36,262 bases of DNA from an uncultured Gammaproteobacteria bacterium (lineage in GTDB: Bacteria; Pseudomonadota; Gammaproteobacteria; Berkiellales; Berkiellaceae). The notes beneath the pieces are model-generated. The model made no database searches, was not told where the DNA came from, and saw only the letters and a program-made list of their open reading frames with translations. Position numbers and translations under genes: made by a program. Shown in pieces: positions 7,556 through 16,247 of the stretch. Numbering within the stretch: the first letter of the stretch is position 1; the number at the start of each line of letters is the position of its first letter. Location: NCBI GenBank assembly GCA_902826485.1, contig CADEEZ010000007.1, forward strand, positions 52,365-88,626, given 5' to 3'.

Positions 7556-7708
7556 GTGTATTTACACATAAAATTAAAAGATTTAGGTGATCCACGTGGT
7601 GCTAGAGAATTAACAGATACACGTGGCGGCACAGGAATAGAAAAGACTGAGAAAGGCGATATACATGGTACTACTAGTAGCAATAAGAAAAAAGTAAATA
7701 AGAGATAA
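7556..7708 (+). CDS. Possible small hydrophilic protein (50 aa)
   Basis: A GTG-started frame of 50 residues fills the space between the cyclase gene and ligD. Its product is Gly, Thr, Arg and Lys rich (for example GDPRGARELTDTRGGTG) and ends in a lysine-rich tail (NKKKVNKR). There is no good Shine-Dalgarno, hydrophobic segment or recognised domain. It could be co-transcribed with the cyclase gene 17 bases upstream. The CCACGTGGTG / CACGTGGCGG similarity inside it is a short internal repeat. A chance frame remains possible. Confidence 0.3.
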   Translation: MYLHIKLKDLGDPRGARELTDTRGGTGIEKTEKGDIHGTTSSNKKKVNKR

Positions 7709-7719
7709 TGTACTGATTT

Positions 7720-10209
7720 TCAGGATATTTTTTTAAGCAAGGGCAATTTTTGCTTTATTTCAAAAAATCCTTCCCAAGGATCCCCCTCTAAAGCTGCTAA
7801 TCTCTTTGGCAGTGTTTTTAAAGTAAACTGGGTAGATGTAATTTTGGGGCTAAGCTCTTCCCAATAGAGAAGAGTGGCTATGGGGGCATTTTCTCTAGCA
7901 CGTATAGAATACGGCGCAATAGCCGTGGCACCTTGATGATTACGTAAATAATCAATAAATATTTTTCCTCCCCTCTTTTGCTTTGACATGACACTAATGT
8001 AGTCTTTAGGATATTTACTGGCCATAAATTCAGCAAAGAGCTTTGAAAAATGATTGACTTGCTCCCAGGTGTAGAGCCGCTGAAAGGGTATCGTTACATG
8101 CAAGCCTTTCCCTCCGGTTGTTTTTACAAAAGAAGTTAACCCAATTTTTTCTAACTCTTCTTTTACTCTAAATGCAGCTTCTATTACTTTTTTCCAAGGC
8201 ACATCTGGTGCGGGATCTAAATCGAAAATCATAAAATCTGGTTTTTCAGGTTTGTCTGCTTTTGCACCCCATGGGTGTATTTCTAACACATTCATTTGAA
8301 CTAATTTTAATAAACCTTCAATATTTTTAATATAAATAAAGGTTTCATTTTTATTATTTGGTTTAGCTTCAAATAAAGCATCATCTGAATGATCGTTTGT
8401 ATTTAGATGTTTCTGGAAAAAACATTGGCCTTCACGTCCATCAGGACAACGCACCAAAGATAATGGTCGATTAATGATATAAGGCAATATCCATTTGCTG
8501 ATCGAATTATAAAATTTAGCCATGTCAAGTTTTGTAATTTTACTTTCTGGGAATAGGATTTTATCTGGATGAGTTAATTTAAAGTGAGGTTCTTTTTTGG
8601 AGGATGATTTCTTAGTTTCACGTTTAATTTCTTTGACAGGCTTATCTTGTCTTATCCCTTTAAAACTAGGGTGCCTTAATATACCGTCTTCTGTCCATTC
8701 TGTAAATTCAACTTCTATCACCACACTAGGTTTCACCCAAGCAGCAACATTGCTTATAAGCGGAACACTTTCAAATGGCATAGTTGGGATTTTATTTTTC
8801 ATAAACATAGCATAAAGCATTTTCAAGGTGCTTGAATCAAAACCTGTGCCCACATGTCCACAATAAATAAATTTATCGCCCTTGTACACACCCAGTAACA
8901 AAGATCCAATATATTGTCTGGAACTTTGGGGCTTGGTAAATCCACCAATCACAAATTCTTGACGATTGGAACATTTGATTTTAAGCCAATTTTTGGTTCG
9001 TTTTTGACAATAAGGACTATGTATTTCTTTAGAAATAATCCCCTCTAAGGATAATTGACTTGCTTTTTGAAATAGGGCTTCGCCATTACCTACAACATGA
9101 TCACTAAAACGAATAATATCAGAAGTGTTGTTAGAAAGACTATTTTTCAATAATGCTTTTCTTTTTAAAATATCTAATCCTGTCAGATCATACCCTTCAT
9201 AATACAAAAGATCAAAAACGTAATATACCATAAATGCATCTGGAGATGCTTCTGAAAGTGCATGTTGCAATAACTGAAAACTTGAATGCCCCTTATCATT
9301 CAGAACAACCACTTCCCCATCTAAAATCGTATTTTTTAAATTTAAATTTTCAAGTGCTTCTTTCACCGTGGGAAACTTACTTGTCCAGTCTTTTTGTCCA
9401 CGCGTTAATAACTTAACTTTCTTTTCAAGATGCGCGATAAGTCTATACCCATCAAATTTAATTTCATGTATCCAATTATCATTAGGAGGTACTTTATCTA
9501 CTAACGTGGCTAATTGAGGGAAAACTTCAACAGGCAATTTTTTTTTATTCAGATTGAGATCCATTTTTATTTTTTTAATATCTATTATTTCTTTTTTAGC
9601 ACTGGTTTTTTGGGTAGGCGTTGTATCGGATTTCCATATTTTTTTTGAACCCTCTTTAATTTCATCCATGGATTTTTTAGATACTATGCTTAAAGGCTTT
9701 TCTTCTGTTATATCAAAATCAGAAAGGGCTTTGGCCTGTTTGTCATCACTTTTAATTAATAACCAATTTTTAGGATCACTTTTTATTTGAACCAGTTCCC
9801 ATTTTCCTTTTAATTTTTTACCCTTTAAAATAAAACTTAAATTCCCTTTATTTATTCCTTTTTTGGGCTCTTTAATTTCTTCCCATGTGCCATTGTCCCA
9901 TAACATGACGGCTCCGCCACCATATTGCCCCTTTGGAATCAAGCCCTCAAATGAGCCATAAGGCAAAGGATGATCTTCTACTTGCACGGCTAATCTTTTA
10001 ACCTTAGGATCAAGACACGGTCCTTTAGGAATGGCCCAACTTTTTAATACCCCATTCATTTCGAGTCTAAAATCATAATGTAAATGTGAAGCGGCGTGTT
10101 TTTGAATAACATATCTACGTGGGTTGGATTTTAATGGCTTTTCTTTTTTTCCAAGGGGTTCTGAGGTTTTGTCAAAATCTCTTTTTGTATTATATTTTTT
10201 TAACGACAT
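7720..10209 (-). CDS. ligD: Multifunctional DNA ligase D (NHEJ)
   Basis: An 829-residue LigD that processes and seals double-strand breaks with Ku. Domain order is phosphoesterase, ligase, polymerase. The 3'-phosphoesterase module spans about 30-150 (HLHYDFRLE, VEDHPLPYGSFEG, PKGQYGGG). The ATP-dependent ligase spans about 225-530 with nucleotidyl lysine Lys251 in KFDGYR, motif DGEVVVL at about 297 and LEGIISK at about 388. The primase-like polymerase spans about 543-829 with metal-binding Asp663 and Asp665 in FDLDPAPD and a third Asp in FIDYLR. All three activities look intact. This order is the same as in Pseudomonas LigD. AGGA precedes the ATG. The ku gene ends nine bases upstream, so the two form an operon. 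Confidence 0.97.
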   Translation of the reverse strand: MSLKKYNTKRDFDKTSEPLGKKEKPLKSNPRRYVIQKHAASHLHYDFRLEMNGVLKSWAIPKGPCLDPKVKRLAVQVEDHPLPYGSFEGLIPKGQYGGGAVMLWDNGTWEEIKEPKKGINKGNLSFILKGKKLKGKWELVQIKSDPKNWLLIKSDDKQAKALSDFDITEEKPLSIVSKKSMDEIKEGSKKIWKSDTTPTQKTSAKKEIIDIKKIKMDLNLNKKKLPVEVFPQLATLVDKVPPNDNWIHEIKFDGYRLIAHLEKKVKLLTRGQKDWTSKFPTVKEALENLNLKNTILDGEVVVLNDKGHSSFQLLQHALSEASPDAFMVYYVFDLLYYEGYDLTGLDILKRKALLKNSLSNNTSDIIRFSDHVVGNGEALFQKASQLSLEGIISKEIHSPYCQKRTKNWLKIKCSNRQEFVIGGFTKPQSSRQYIGSLLLGVYKGDKFIYCGHVGTGFDSSTLKMLYAMFMKNKIPTMPFESVPLISNVAAWVKPSVVIEVEFTEWTEDGILRHPSFKGIRQDKPVKEIKRETKKSSSKKEPHFKLTHPDKILFPESKITKLDMAKFYNSISKWILPYIINRPLSLVRCPDGREGQCFFQKHLNTNDHSDDALFEAKPNNKNETFIYIKNIEGLLKLVQMNVLEIHPWGAKADKPEKPDFMIFDLDPAPDVPWKKVIEAAFRVKEELEKIGLTSFVKTTGGKGLHVTIPFQRLYTWEQVNHFSKLFAEFMASKYPKDYISVMSKQKRGGKIFIDYLRNHQGATAIAPYSIRARENAPIATLLYWEELSPKITSTQFTLKTLPKRLAALEGDPWEGFFEIKQKLPLLKKIS

Positions 10210-10218
10210 GTCACGATC

Positions 10219-11079
10219 CTATTTCTTGCTTTTCTTTTTATCCATAGGTTTTTTTGTTGATTGCGCTTTAGTTTTAGAAGCAGGTGTTTTCTTTTTTTGT
10301 TTAATACTTTTTTGTAATAATTCCATGAAGTCGATAATCTTTGTTTGTTTAACATCCGATGTTTTGCTTTTCTTTGAAGGCGTTTTCCTGCCCTTTGCTT
10401 TTTCTTCAATTAATTTTAGTAAGGTATTATAATATTCATCTTTATACTGCTCTGGCTTCCAAGCGCTAGTCATGGACTCCACTAATTGTTGGGCAATGTC
10501 CATTTCTTTCTTGGTGATTTTATACTCAGCAGTGTCTTTGCTTGGTAACTCAAACTCAGTGGGCTTTTTGAGTTCATGGGCATATCGAATAATATTCAGA
10601 ATAATGGCATCGCCATAAGGAATAATAGCCGCTAAGTGTTGACGGGAACGAATCATGACTCTACCAATCGCAATTTTTTTTGTTCGAGTTAATGTTTCTC
10701 GTAAAAGCACATATCCTTTTTCCCCTTTTTTATCCGGCAGTAAATAATAAGGGGTTTCAAAAAAAACAAAGTTAATGGCTTCTTTTGGTATGAAATCTTC
10801 GATTTCAACTATTTTTAAATTTTTACCGGCTGCACTTTTAAAATCATCATCGGTTACAATAACATATTGTCCTTCTTCGTACTCATAGCCTTTTACAATA
10901 CTATCCCATGGCACTGTTTTCCCTGTTTGTTCACTTATTCTGTCATACTTAATTTTACTGTGATTTTTTCTGTCTAATAAATTAAAATGCAATTCATTGG
11001 ATTTTTCTGCCGAAAATAAGGATACTGGTATATTAACCAACCCAAATGAAAGATGACCTTTCCAAATTGCATGAGACAT
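10219..11079 (-). CDS. ku: Ku protein (NHEJ DNA-end binding)
   Basis: A 286-residue bacterial Ku that binds broken DNA ends as a homodimeric ring and recruits LigD. The core starts with the family hallmark SHAIWKGHLSFGLVNIPV and continues through LHFNLLDRKN and the GRVMIRSRQHLAAI strand region. The C-terminus has IIDFMELLQKSI, matching the short LigD-contacting segment of bacterial Ku, then a long lysine-rich tail (about 45 residues) of the kind that binds DNA in some species. A GTG nine bases upstream (11088) is open, but AGGTG seven bases before the ATG supports 11079. It is the first gene of the ku-ligD operon. The gap to the ankyrin gene upstream is 115 bp and should hold its promoter, though I see no clear consensus. 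Confidence 0.96.
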   Translation of the reverse strand: MSHAIWKGHLSFGLVNIPVSLFSAEKSNELHFNLLDRKNHSKIKYDRISEQTGKTVPWDSIVKGYEYEEGQYVIVTDDDFKSAAGKNLKIVEIEDFIPKEAINFVFFETPYYLLPDKKGEKGYVLLRETLTRTKKIAIGRVMIRSRQHLAAIIPYGDAIILNIIRYAHELKKPTEFELPSKDTAEYKITKKEMDIAQQLVESMTSAWKPEQYKDEYYNTLLKLIEEKAKGRKTPSKKSKTSDVKQTKIIDFMELLQKSIKQKKKTPASKTKAQSTKKPMDKKKSKK

Positions 11080-11194
11080 ATTAATCACCTTTTATACTTA
11101 TAATTCTTAGAGCCTTATTTAATAAATAGTCTATTTCTGTTTCTTTATGTAAAAATTAGGAGCAGATGCACGTGAAATTATCGCTTAAGCTTAG

Positions 11195-14100
11195 CTACTT
11201 TCTAGGTGAAACGGTATTGCTACGCGTGACGTCATTTTCTGCATTAATGCTTATATTTTGGTCTTTTTTGGCATTAGAAACATATGAAAATGTTACGGGG
11301 ACAACATTTGATTTTCTAGCCTCAAGAACAGAATCTGCAATATCAGGTTTCTTGTTTTCATTTAATTTTTCAAATAAATCAGGGTTCAGCTTTTCTGCTC
11401 TAGCATCTTTAATCAATATGCTTGCAAATTCAATTTGTTGATTTTTTTCTGCATATTCTAATAAATTCTTTAGTTCATTATCATCCAAGTCAGATAGCTT
11501 TAAATCCTGCTTAGCAACATCTAGGGCTATAGCAAACTCCTTGGATTGAAGTGCAACATACATTAATTCAATTTTTTGACCATTTGGTAAGTCTTTAAGG
11601 CTGGCACCCTTTTTTGCCAGATACAGAGCGAGTTCAGCGTGTCCATTTTCAATGGCCCCGGTTAAAGCCGTTATCCCAGATTTACTTTTTATATTTAAAT
11701 CAGCGCCTCTATCAACCAACTCTGCAACGATTTCAACATTATTTGCACATGCTGCATACAATATAGGCGTTTCTAAAGCAGCATTTGAAGCATTCACATC
11801 ATTAAATTTGTCTATTAACTTAATCACAAGCCCAACATCACCAACAGCTGCGGCCCCCATTAACACGGGAAGGCAATTTTCTTTTTTTAAAGCATTTAAA
11901 TTTTGGTCAAGATTAATTACTTTTGAAGCTAATTCAAGGTAATCTTCCAGATTATCTTGTTTAGAAATGTATTTCATAGCAAGGTTAATATCTGCGCCGT
12001 TTTCTACTAACATATCTACAACTTTCATTTTATCTGATTCTACTGCATACAATAAAGCAGTTTTTCCCTCTATATCTTGCGCATTAACATCAGCATTATT
12101 TTTTATTAATAATTCAGCACATTTTTTTTGCCCCTCTTCTGAGGCAAACATTAATGGCGTTTTATCGAAATTATTTTTAGCATTAATTTCGGCACCTTTT
12201 TCTATCAAGGTTATCATATTATTTTTAAGGCCTGATTCAGCTGCTAACATCAACGGTGTATTACCCACATTATTTTTATTATTTATATTCGGAGCCAATG
12301 CAATAAGCTTTTCAATCTCCTCTTTATACTCTTCTTCATCATCATCTGATTGAAGTGCGCTCATTAAAGGCGTATCTCCATCTTTATTAATTATGCTAGA
12401 AAGTAAGGTTTTGTCTTCTATTTTTTCTACCAGTTCTGAAACATCTAAATCGTCTTTTATAAAGGCCTTAATACTTTTTACTGTTTGTTTGAATTCATCC
12501 CCGCGATTATTCTCTTTGGCAAGTTCTTTGGCTTTGTCTAATAAATCATTATTTTTTTCTATTAGAGCCCAGTTTAACAATTTACCTAAAAAGGGAGACG
12601 ATAATAAGCTTCCTTCAACACGCATTGCTTCCCCTAAGGATTGCTCTGTTTTGGCAGTGGAATCTTGATCTTTTCCAAACAAATAAAAGGGATTATTTTT
12701 ATCTTGCAATACTCTCTGAACGTACCTTGCACCATCGGGATGCCTTTGTGAATCATTATGTCCATTATAATCTTTGAAGTTTTCTTCATCAAAAATTGAA
12801 TTCACGCCAATTGATAAACCCTGTGTTATACCGCAGGCAACCTTATCCGTGTGTTTATCTTCAACAAGTTTTTTTGCTAAATTTTCAAATAGATTCATTA
12901 CTACTTTTTTTTCTTCACGTGTTGCGTCTTTGCCAGGCTCTATCGAGTCAAATACTATTGCATCGTTTTTGCTACGCCAAGTCCAAGATTGACCTAATAG
13001 GTGATCTTCAATTTTTGGATTTTCTATGTCTCCTTTACAAGCGACATAAAAGCCTCCATTAGGGCTTGTCAAACCATGAACAACACAAGGCTCTCCCTTA
13101 TCTGAAAAAGTTTGGCAACAATCTGTCAATTTACCTAAACAAACGGCTTTAGCCGCCTGCATTTTATCCTCTTGCATGATATCTAATTTCATTAAATAAT
13201 AACCAGGATGACCCAGCTCTTTTCCATCAATTTTGATGTTGGGTATTTGAATAGGATCATCTTGCAAGTTAAGCTTTTCAAACTTTCTAAAATCTTTTTT
13301 TGTTAACCCATTTGATCTAAAATATCTCAAAATAGGTGAATTTTCTAAGTCGCTGACTGTTTTTAATGCCACCAGCGTTCCGACACTTAAATCTGGGTTA
13401 AGGCTAACACCCAGCTCCACTAGTTCTGCACTTTTGGCATCCACTTTGTCTTCTGCTTCTTGACACTTTTCTGCTAATTCTCTTTTCGCGTCACCAGAAG
13501 TCTTTGCTGCCACCCCTCGAGTCGCATTTAACTTCTTGAACTCTGCATTGGCCGTTTTAATTTCAGTTGTTATTTCAGATATTTTTTTAATTTTGTCTAA
13601 TCTTTCTTTATTGTTTTTTGTCTTTTTTTCATTACTGTTAATATAAGCTTCTAGTGTATCGGCATTGGGTAAAATCTTTCCGCAAAAGTCTTCATCTTTT
13701 ATCTGCTTAACACAGAGTTTTTTCCACACATCTAAATTTATTTTTTCTTGATCGAATTTACATGTTTCAGACATCATACTCTGAGTTTTTGGGTTGTTTT
13801 TTTTATAATTACTCAAATATTGTAAAGCTTTGTTTTCATCATCAAACAATAGACTGAGTTTATACGCGTGTTCAATTGAGGTGCCTTTTTTTTCAAATTC
13901 AGACATCAATTGGGCATAAGGAAGTATGGCTTGATAAACTTTTAGGTTACTTTGATCCAAATTAGCGGTGGGAAATGCCAGTTTAAGATCTGCTTTAAGC
14001 ATATTTGCATCAACACTTTTTTTATCTACGAAAGTTGAAGAAAAGGCTTTAAGTTGAGCATCTACAAGTTCAGGATCAATGCCTGCGTTAGTAAGCTTTG

Positions 14101-14203
14101 TATTTAAGGCAGTTAATTTATCTGTAATTTCCTCCGTAGCGGCTTTTTTTGTGATAGCAGCTCGAATTTGCTCTAGCTCTATAAATAATTCATTTGAATT
14201 CAT
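11195..14203 (-). CDS. Large ankyrin-repeat protein, candidate effector
   Basis: A 1002-residue protein (start at the ATG preceded by GGTGA; seven more residues are open upstream without a Shine-Dalgarno). Residues 1-310 are helical and charged, including a coiled-coil-like stretch near 190-260. A middle module (about 330-460) has compact motifs: CLGKLTDCCQTF, EPCVVHGLTSPNGGFYV, GQSWTWR and DAIVFDSIE. The strand-rich layout recalls an acyltransferase-like fold, but I cannot name it. Ankyrin repeats run about 605-745 and 775-875 with textbook units (NTPLMLAAESG, KTPLMFASEEG, ADVNAQDIEGKTALLYA). The last 130 residues are helical, then disordered. There is no signal peptide. Ankyrin proteins of this kind in Legionellales are often Dot/Icm substrates; secretion here is inference. 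Confidence 0.85.
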   Translation of the reverse strand: MNSNELFIELEQIRAAITKKAATEEITDKLTALNTKLTNAGIDPELVDAQLKAFSSTFVDKKSVDANMLKADLKLAFPTANLDQSNLKVYQAILPYAQLMSEFEKKGTSIEHAYKLSLLFDDENKALQYLSNYKKNNPKTQSMMSETCKFDQEKINLDVWKKLCVKQIKDEDFCGKILPNADTLEAYINSNEKKTKNNKERLDKIKKISEITTEIKTANAEFKKLNATRGVAAKTSGDAKRELAEKCQEAEDKVDAKSAELVELGVSLNPDLSVGTLVALKTVSDLENSPILRYFRSNGLTKKDFRKFEKLNLQDDPIQIPNIKIDGKELGHPGYYLMKLDIMQEDKMQAAKAVCLGKLTDCCQTFSDKGEPCVVHGLTSPNGGFYVACKGDIENPKIEDHLLGQSWTWRSKNDAIVFDSIEPGKDATREEKKVVMNLFENLAKKLVEDKHTDKVACGITQGLSIGVNSIFDEENFKDYNGHNDSQRHPDGARYVQRVLQDKNNPFYLFGKDQDSTAKTEQSLGEAMRVEGSLLSSPFLGKLLNWALIEKNNDLLDKAKELAKENNRGDEFKQTVKSIKAFIKDDLDVSELVEKIEDKTLLSSIINKDGDTPLMSALQSDDDEEEYKEEIEKLIALAPNINNKNNVGNTPLMLAAESGLKNNMITLIEKGAEINAKNNFDKTPLMFASEEGQKKCAELLIKNNADVNAQDIEGKTALLYAVESDKMKVVDMLVENGADINLAMKYISKQDNLEDYLELASKVINLDQNLNALKKENCLPVLMGAAAVGDVGLVIKLIDKFNDVNASNAALETPILYAACANNVEIVAELVDRGADLNIKSKSGITALTGAIENGHAELALYLAKKGASLKDLPNGQKIELMYVALQSKEFAIALDVAKQDLKLSDLDDNELKNLLEYAEKNQQIEFASILIKDARAEKLNPDLFEKLNENKKPDIADSVLEARKSNVVPVTFSYVSNAKKDQNISINAENDVTRSNTVSPRK

Positions 14204-14471
14204 TTTTTCACCATGCCATTGCATAACACATAATGCGCATATACATCGGTAGACCTGGTGAATGAATTTTTAGTTCAATTTAAGCGCGCGAATAAACTGT
14301 AGATAAGCCCTATCTACGTAATAAATATCATCGCCTAAAGAATTGGGCTCAAACTGGGAATCAAGTGTCACAAAGCTCTCTAAGGGGTGTTTCTTTTAAA
14401 GGTTGTCACCTCAGAGATAACTAAGTTATCCTCCCATAAAATGTTTTCTAACTTAAATTGTGAGTATATAC
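14204..14471. other. Divergent spacer with hairpin and dyad
   Basis: The spacer separates the minus-strand ankyrin gene from a plus-strand membrane protein and must hold both promoters. It contains a hairpin with a perfect 7-bp stem at 14299-14317 (GTAGATA/TATCTAC) and a 15-base dyad GATAACTAAGTTATC at 14416-14430, about 40 bases before the membrane-protein start, a position that suits an operator. I see no consensus -35/-10 pair and no further gene. Confidence 0.4.
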
Positions 14472-14834
14472 ATGAAAAACTTCTTTAATTTATTAAATCC
14501 CTTGATTATTTCCTTATTTATTGTTCTGGGATTTATTCTTTTAGGAATACCCCTCGTACCGATTAATGGCGAACAACTTTATACTTTAATCGGTTTATTT
14601 TTGTACTCTCTATTTGCATTACCTTTTGCCATTTATGAGGCAATTGTGAATTTTAGTTTAAGCAAATTATCTATGTTAATGTTTTTTATATTAGCACTCA
14701 CCCCCTTCATCTTTATTATCCGATATGGCATTAAAACCCGAAGTAGTTTTGTAGGAAAATCTATCATTAGTGGAGGCTTGTTTCTTTACATACTAATAAG
14801 CCTGATAGGGGTATTTTGTGTAGGTTATAGTTAG
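14472..14834 (+). CDS. Small integral membrane protein
   Basis: A 120-residue, strongly hydrophobic protein with three to four predicted transmembrane helices, roughly residues 8-26, 34-58, 66-84 and 93-116. Few charged residues remain, and short loops separate the helices (GIKTRSSFVGK is basic and probably cytoplasmic). A GTG twelve bases upstream (14460) is in frame; neither start has a good Shine-Dalgarno, and ATG is chosen because helix 1 follows directly. It stands alone between repeat-rich spacers. No family is recognised and no catalytic motif is visible. Confidence 0.6.
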   Translation: MKNFFNLLNPLIISLFIVLGFILLGIPLVPINGEQLYTLIGLFLYSLFALPFAIYEAIVNFSLSKLSMLMFFILALTPFIFIIRYGIKTRSSFVGKSIISGGLFLYILISLIGVFCVGYS

Positions 14835-15135
14835 TTCTGAGAGGTATAGTTACAGCCGAGACAGCTTACTCTTTGCAGCGGCAGCTGCAAAATTTGATAG
14901 CCCCACCCGCAGTATGCGAGCTTGCGAGCAGACGTAGCGTGGGGATAAAAAATATGACAACCTCAAGCAACAACCCTCACCCGTCTGGGCTTCGCCCAGC
15001 CACCTTATAGCCCTCTTACCCGCCAATAGAGAGAACAGAATTTTTTGCCCCTTGACAGGGGGCACGAAAATTTGTGTTGTCTGAGCGTTAGCAAAATCTG
15101 CTATTTCACCAAGCCCCTTCTTTAGTCTATTTTTA
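14835..15135. repeat. Hairpin-rich intergenic repeat mosaic
   Basis: About 300 bases without a supportable gene but dense in inverted repeats: TTGCAG/CTGCAA at 14873-14890; CCCCAC (14901-14906) with GTGGGG (14939-14944); the perfect hairpin CTGGGCTTCGCCCAG at 14985-14999; and GCCCCTTGACAGGGGGC at 15047-15063. Base composition is clearly more GC-rich than the neighbouring genes. An open frame on the minus strand runs through it but has no codon-like composition and no ribosome binding site. It looks like a dispersed repeat that collected next to the ankyrin gene. None of the hairpins is followed by a T-run, so a classic terminator is not evident. Confidence 0.55.
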
Positions 15136-15816
15136 TTACTTGGAGAGCTTATATCTTCCCTCTTCATCCATTTCACATTTGTTATGATATTCTTCTTTTT
15201 TTAGATTCTCTGTAAGTTTAGAAAAAATTAAAGCCATTGATTTTGTTTCTGTCTTTTCTAATTGACTACTCGCAAAATTATTACGGGCTTCTTGCGTCAT
15301 AAAGGATAAAATTTTTTCAGCCGTGTTTACATGTTCATATTTAATTGCAAGCATGAGCGATTTTATAGTAGAGCCTTCAACCTCTAAAGCGCCCTTCAAA
15401 ATTAGCAAGTTGACGCAATCTGTTTGACCATGTCGTGCAGCTATGTCTAACGCAGTTTCACCATTTTCTTTAGCTATTTTTACCTCTGCGCCTTTTGAAA
15501 TTAACAATGTGGCCATATCTATGTAATTATGTCTAACACAAAGCATGAGTGCCGTTTCGCCCGAATCATTAACCTCATTTATTTGTACGCTTCTTTTTTC
15601 AAAGAACAGCTCTGCAAACTCTATATAGTTATATTGGGCCGCAAACATAAGTGCCGTATTGCCCATTGTTCCTTTGGTGTTTACGTCTGCACCATTTTCA
15701 ATTAAATAATGCACATCGTCTGCGTTATTATATCGAGTACTTTCTACTAATGTTTTATTTAATTGTTCAGGGGTTAAATAGCGAGCGTAAGAAGTAAGAA
15801 TATATTGATTGTCCAT
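15136..15816 (-). CDS. Ankyrin-repeat protein
   Basis: A 226-residue protein made almost wholly of ankyrin repeats. Units are visible at about residues 21-52 (ending ENGADVNTKG), 53-88 (NTALMFAAQYNYIEFAELF), 89-121 (ETALMLCVRHNYIDMATLLISKGAEV), 122-154 (ETALDIAARHGQTDCVNLLILKGA), plus a degenerate fifth. The C-terminal 60 residues are helical and charged. There is no signal peptide or catalytic domain, so it is a binding scaffold. AGGAG seven bases before the ATG supports the start. In this kind of genome, stand-alone ankyrin proteins are candidate host-directed effectors, but regulation or binding inside the bacterium is equally possible. Confidence 0.88.
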   Translation of the reverse strand: MDNQYILTSYARYLTPEQLNKTLVESTRYNNADDVHYLIENGADVNTKGTMGNTALMFAAQYNYIEFAELFFEKRSVQINEVNDSGETALMLCVRHNYIDMATLLISKGAEVKIAKENGETALDIAARHGQTDCVNLLILKGALEVEGSTIKSLMLAIKYEHVNTAEKILSFMTQEARNNFASSQLEKTETKSMALIFSKLTENLKKEEYHNKCEMDEEGRYKLSK

Positions 15817-15903
15817 ACAAGGCTCCTGAGTTTCGCTTTAAGAAAGAAATGAGATTAGATTAGGTGTTAAAAAAGTTAGATTGAAGAAAAATTTGAGAAA
15901 AAT

Positions 15904-15990
15904 TGGTGCCCGGGGCCGGAATCGAACCGGCACGGTGTTACCACCGAGGGATTTTAAGTCCCTTGCGTCTACCTGTTCCGCCACCCGGGC
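15904..15990 (-). tRNA. leuZ: tRNA-Leu (TAA)
   Basis: An 87-base tRNA including an encoded CCA. Acceptor arms GCCCGGG/CCCGGGC pair perfectly with discriminator A. The anticodon loop reads CTTAAAA (anticodon TAA), the T-loop is GGTTCGATTCC, and a long variable arm marks a class II tRNA. It is the last gene of the Gly-Cys-Leu cluster, matching E. coli glyW-cysT-leuZ in order and anticodons. Confidence 0.97.
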
Positions 15991-16031
15991 AGGCACCATT
16001 TGTAACTCTTCTAAAAATCCAGATTTGAATC

Positions 16032-16105
16032 TGGAGGCTGAGGCCGGAATCGAACCGGCATTCGCGGCTTTGCAGGCCGCTGCATCACCATTCTGCCACC
16101 CAGCC
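16032..16105 (-). tRNA. cysT: tRNA-Cys (GCA)
   Basis: A 74-base tRNA with encoded CCA. Acceptor GGCTGGG pairs with CTCAGCC and the discriminator is T, as expected for Cys. The anticodon loop is CTGCAAA (GCA), and the T-arm is CCGGTTCGATTCCGG. A perfect hairpin (CCAGATT/AATCTGG) overlaps the CCA end just downstream and could mark the processing site in the shared transcript. Confidence 0.97.
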
Positions 16106-16130
16106 GATTGATTGGCTTATGCCTAAAATT

Positions 16131-16206
<76 letters not shown>

Positions 16207-16217
16207 AATGCTTGTGC

Positions 16218-16245
16218 ATTTTAATCAGTTCTAGGCTGGTGTCAA
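16218..16245 (-). promoter_or_regulatory. Promoter of the Gly-Cys-Leu tRNA operon
   Basis: On the minus strand a perfect TTGACA (16245-16240) and TAAAAT (16223-16218) are separated by 16 bases, placing the start a few bases before the first tRNA. The -35 lies only three bases after the pgsA stop codon, so the tRNAs can be transcribed independently of the uvrY-uvrC-pgsA genes upstream. Confidence 0.75.
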
Positions 16246-16247
16246 CC

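Noticed and set aside
15047..15063. GCCCCTTGACAGGGGGC as intrinsic terminator of the small membrane gene
   Set aside because: It lies more than 200 bases after the stop, and the T-run is on the wrong side of the stem.
14850..15176. Minus-strand frame through the hairpin-rich spacer
   Set aside because: Composition follows the repeats, no ribosome site, and it overlaps the end of the ankyrin gene.
15881..16111. Plus-strand frame across tRNA-Leu and tRNA-Cys
   Set aside because: It is the antisense of two tRNA genes; such frames are frequent false gene calls.
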